DNA from: an uncultured Oscillospiraceae bacterium
GTDB taxonomy: Bacteria; Bacillota_A; Clostridia; Oscillospirales; Acutalibacteraceae
Direction: 5' to 3'
DNA: 7,872 nt
NCBI GenBank assembly: GCA_905211185.1
Contig: CAJLZR010000036.1
Coordinates: 1-7,872, forward strand
Shown here one piece after another: positions 5,939 to 7,872 of the stretch; within the stretch, counting starts at the first letter, position 1, and every line of letters starts with the position of its first letter. The position numbers and the translations under genes are program-made. Below the pieces are notes generated by a model. It was not told where the DNA came from and made no database searches. It saw only the letters and a program-made list of their open reading frames with translations.

Positions 5939-7219
5939 ATGAAACTTGAGTCGTCAAAAAAAGTAGATGTGAATCGTTGGGAATTGGAAATTTCCGTTGC
6001 GCCGGAAGAATTTCAGAAAGAGGTAGATAAAGCTTATAATCGCCAAAAGAAGAAAATTAGCATTCCCGGATTTAGAGCAGGAAAAGCTCCAAGAGCTTTT
6101 ATCGAAAAATACTATGGTGATAAGATCTTTTACGAAGATGCGATAAATTCTTTATATCCCGGTGCCATTGAAGAAGCCTCCAAAGAAGCCGGCATAGAGC
6201 TTGTTGACGATCATATCGATTTTGATATAATCAAGATGGGTAAAGAAGAAGGCCTTGTATTTAAAGTAAAAGTAACTGTTATGCCCGAAGTTACAGTTGA
6301 AAACTATAAAGGAATAGAAATTAAGAAAGCAGATCCCAAGAAGGTTTCCAAAGAAGATATAGAAGACGAAATAAAAGTGCTCCAAGAAAAAAATGCACGT
6401 ATAGTGCCTGCCGATGACAAAACTTCCGAAATGGGAGATTTGGTAAATATTGATTTTGAAGGTTTTGTAGATGGTAAGTCATTCGAAGGCGGCACGGCGC
6501 AAGATGTTCCGCTTGAGCTTGGCAAAAAGCAGTTTATTGCAGGTTTTGAGGAACAAGTAGCCGGACATAAAGTTGGAGATGAATTTGAGGTAAAAGTAAC
6601 ATTCCCTGAAAAATATCATGCTCCAAATCTTGCCGGTAAAGAAGCAGTATTTAAAACAAAACTCAACAAAATTCAAGCCAAAGAGCTCCCTAAAGTTGAT
6701 GATGAGTTTGTAAAGGATATAAGCGAATTTGATACTTTAAAAGAGTTTGAGGAAGACTTAAAGAAAAAAATAGCAGAAAAGAGAGAAGCAGAAGCTAAAT
6801 CCGCTGCCGAAACCGAAATGCTCGATAAATTCATCGAGTTAGTAAAAGCTGATATTCCCGAGGCTTTGATTAAAAACAAAGAAAGAGATCTTTTAAGAGA
6901 TTTTGAGTATAATATGCAAATGCAAGGTCTGGCTGTTAAGGATTATCTAAAATATACGGGTATGACTCAAGAAAAATTAATGGAAAGCTTTAAACCCCAA
7001 GCATTAAAACAGGTTAAACTTGATTTGGGCTTTAAAAAGGTTTCTGAGCTTGAAAATATATCCGCTTCATCAGAAGAAATCGCTAAAGAATATGAAGATG
7101 TTTCTAAAAAATACAACATGAAAGTTGAGCAAGTTAAGAAATTTGTCATGGAAAATGACATAAAATCAGATATAGTAAGACGTAAAACTTTAGAATTCTT
7201 AAAAAATAGTTGTGCTTAA
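5939..7219 (+). CDS. tig: Trigger factor, ribosome-bound chaperone and peptidyl-prolyl isomerase
   Basis: Trigger factor sits at the ribosome exit tunnel and shields new chains. The 426-residue protein has the full three-domain layout: the N-terminal ribosome-binding domain (1 to about 115) with the exact GFRAGKAPR signature at 44-52; an FKBP-type isomerase domain (about 164-250: GDLVNIDFEGFVDG, then LGKKQFIAGFEEQVAG and FPEKYHAPNLAGKEAVF); and a helical, charged C-terminal chaperone domain to the end. ATG 5939 is the only sensible start, because TAA at 5933-5935 closes the frame just upstream. Its ribosome binding site is poor: AAGG at 5934-5937 is one base away and GAAAGG at 5919-5924 is fourteen away. 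The gap from the metallophosphoesterase is 78 bases. It lies directly upstream of clpP, a widespread arrangement. Confidence 0.97.
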   Translation: MKLESSKKVDVNRWELEISVAPEEFQKEVDKAYNRQKKKISIPGFRAGKAPRAFIEKYYGDKIFYEDAINSLYPGAIEEASKEAGIELVDDHIDFDIIKMGKEEGLVFKVKVTVMPEVTVENYKGIEIKKADPKKVSKEDIEDEIKVLQEKNARIVPADDKTSEMGDLVNIDFEGFVDGKSFEGGTAQDVPLELGKKQFIAGFEEQVAGHKVGDEFEVKVTFPEKYHAPNLAGKEAVFKTKLNKIQAKELPKVDDEFVKDISEFDTLKEFEEDLKKKIAEKREAEAKSAAETEMLDKFIELVKADIPEALIKNKERDLLRDFEYNMQMQGLAVKDYLKYTGMTQEKLMESFKPQALKQVKLDLGFKKVSELENISASSEEIAKEYEDVSKKYNMKVEQVKKFVMENDIKSDIVRRKTLEFLKNSCA

Positions 7220-7258
7220 AAATAATCAACAAATCAAATAATGTTCGGCAGTAGCTTA

Positions 7259-7293
7259 AAAGTTGTAAATTTATTTTTTAAATTTACAACTTT
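7259..7293 (+). terminator. Perfect 14-bp hairpin between tig and clpP
   Basis: AAAGTTGTAAATTT (7259-7272) and AAATTTACAACTTT (7280-7293) are exact reverse complements around a 7-base loop, ATTTTTT. It begins 39 bases after the tig stop. Only two of 14 pairs are G:C and no clear T-run follows on the + strand, so it may be a weak terminator or attenuating structure that lowers readthrough from tig into clpP, or a protein-binding palindrome. The symmetry itself is certain; the role is inference. Confidence 0.5.
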
Positions 7294-7354
7294 GTATAAA
7301 TTTTGTGAATTTGGCTGATTATTAATTTGCACAGAGTTAAAAGGAGTTTTATAA

Positions 7355-7872
7355 ATGAGTTTAGTCCCATATGTAGTAGAACAAACCGGTCGCGGAGAAC
7401 GCTCTTATGATATTTTTTCAAGACTTTTAAACGATAGAATTGTTATGCTAAACGAAGAAGTTAATATGAATACAGCGAGTTTGGTTGTTGCGCAGCTATT
7501 ATATCTTGAGGGGCAAGATGCTTCTAAGGATATTAGCCTTTATATAAATAGTCCCGGCGGCTCGGTGACAGATGGTATGGCGATTTATGATACCATGCAG
7601 TATATAAAATGCGATGTTTCCACCATTTGCGTTGGTATGGCGGCGAGTATGGGAGCGTTTTTACTTGCGGCGGGAGCCAAAGGAAAAAGATATGCTTTGC
7701 CTAATTGCGATATCATGATTCACCAACCCAGCGGCGGCGCAAAGGGTCAAGCTACGGATATCAACATTCATGCGCAGCACATATTAAAGACCAAAGAAAA
7801 GCTAAATAAGATTTTATCGGAAAGAACCGGTCAACCGCTTGAGGTTGTTGCAGGCGCTACAGAGGGTGATAA
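7355..7872 (+). CDS. clpP: ATP-dependent Clp protease proteolytic subunit ClpP (3' end outside window)
   Basis: The serine peptidase of the Clp system, which degrades proteins fed by ClpX or ClpC. ATG 7355 has AAGGAG at 7341-7346, eight bases away. The 172 complete codons include the [13 protein letters not shown] oxyanion region (62-74), the catalytic S98 in [10 protein letters not shown]123 in MIHQPSGG, and D172 as the last whole codon, matching the Ser98-His123-Asp172 numbering of staphylococcal ClpP. About 20 C-terminal residues lie beyond the window. There is almost no propeptide. The segment before the catalytic aspartate reads ATEGD where most ClpP proteins have DT(D/E)RD, so the usually conserved arginine is replaced by glycine. 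I see no CtsR or CIRCE operator upstream. Confidence 0.97.
   Translation, partial: MSLVPYVVEQTGRGERSYDIFSRLLNDRIVMLNEEVNMNTASLVVAQLLYLEGQDASKDISLYINSPGGSVTDGMAIYDTMQYIKCDVSTICVGMAASMGAFLLAAGAKGKRYALPNCDIMIHQPSGGAKGQATDINIHAQHILKTKEKLNKILSERTGQPLEVVAGATEGD

Noticed and set aside
7220..7354. CtsR or HrcA (CIRCE) heat-shock operator ahead of clpP
   Set aside because: No GGTCAAA-type tandem repeat and no TTAGCACTC/GAGTGCTAA pair is present; no convincing -35/-10 pair was found either.

Overview
The window reads as chromosomal DNA of an AT-rich, Gram-positive-type bacterium, most likely a member of the Clostridia. The evidence is strong GGAGG/AAGGAG ribosome binding sites, frequent GTG and TTG starts, the gene order rbgA-rnhB-yraN and the pair tig-clpP, and protein families that are common in clostridial genomes. 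All confident genes are on the + strand. The standard genetic code fits: TGA ends the acetyltransferase and yraN at natural lengths, and tryptophan is written TGG.

Left part (1-2270): a run of small accessory genes. It starts with the C-terminal end of a cupin protein. A YcxB-like membrane protein gene follows, split by one in-frame TGA. Next is a DUF4406 / nucleoside-deoxyribosyltransferase-like gene split by an apparent one-base deletion. After these come an intact GNAT acetyltransferase, a 21-codon ORF with a very good ribosome binding site, and an intact cysteine-rich protein of unknown function. Two neighbouring genes broken by single small lesions suggest relaxed selection, or base-level errors in the assembly.

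Middle part (2326-5860): a tightly packed operon-like series. It holds the ribosome-assembly GTPase RbgA, ribonuclease HII, the YraN/UPF0102 nuclease-fold protein, an M19 dipeptidase that overlaps yraN by 14 bases, and a COG1768-like metallophosphoesterase. Gaps are 9-24 bases and almost every gene has a clear ribosome binding site.

Right part (5939-7872): the protein-quality pair, trigger factor and ClpP. ClpP runs off the window at residue 172, its catalytic aspartate. A 14-bp perfect hairpin lies between the two genes.

I did not find a CRISPR array, insertion sequence, tRNA, rRNA or recognisable riboswitch, and I see no convincing undescribed multi-gene system. The items most worth checking are the two broken genes, the short ORF after the acetyltransferase, the cysteine-rich unknown protein, and the unusual ATEGD segment next to the ClpP catalytic aspartate.
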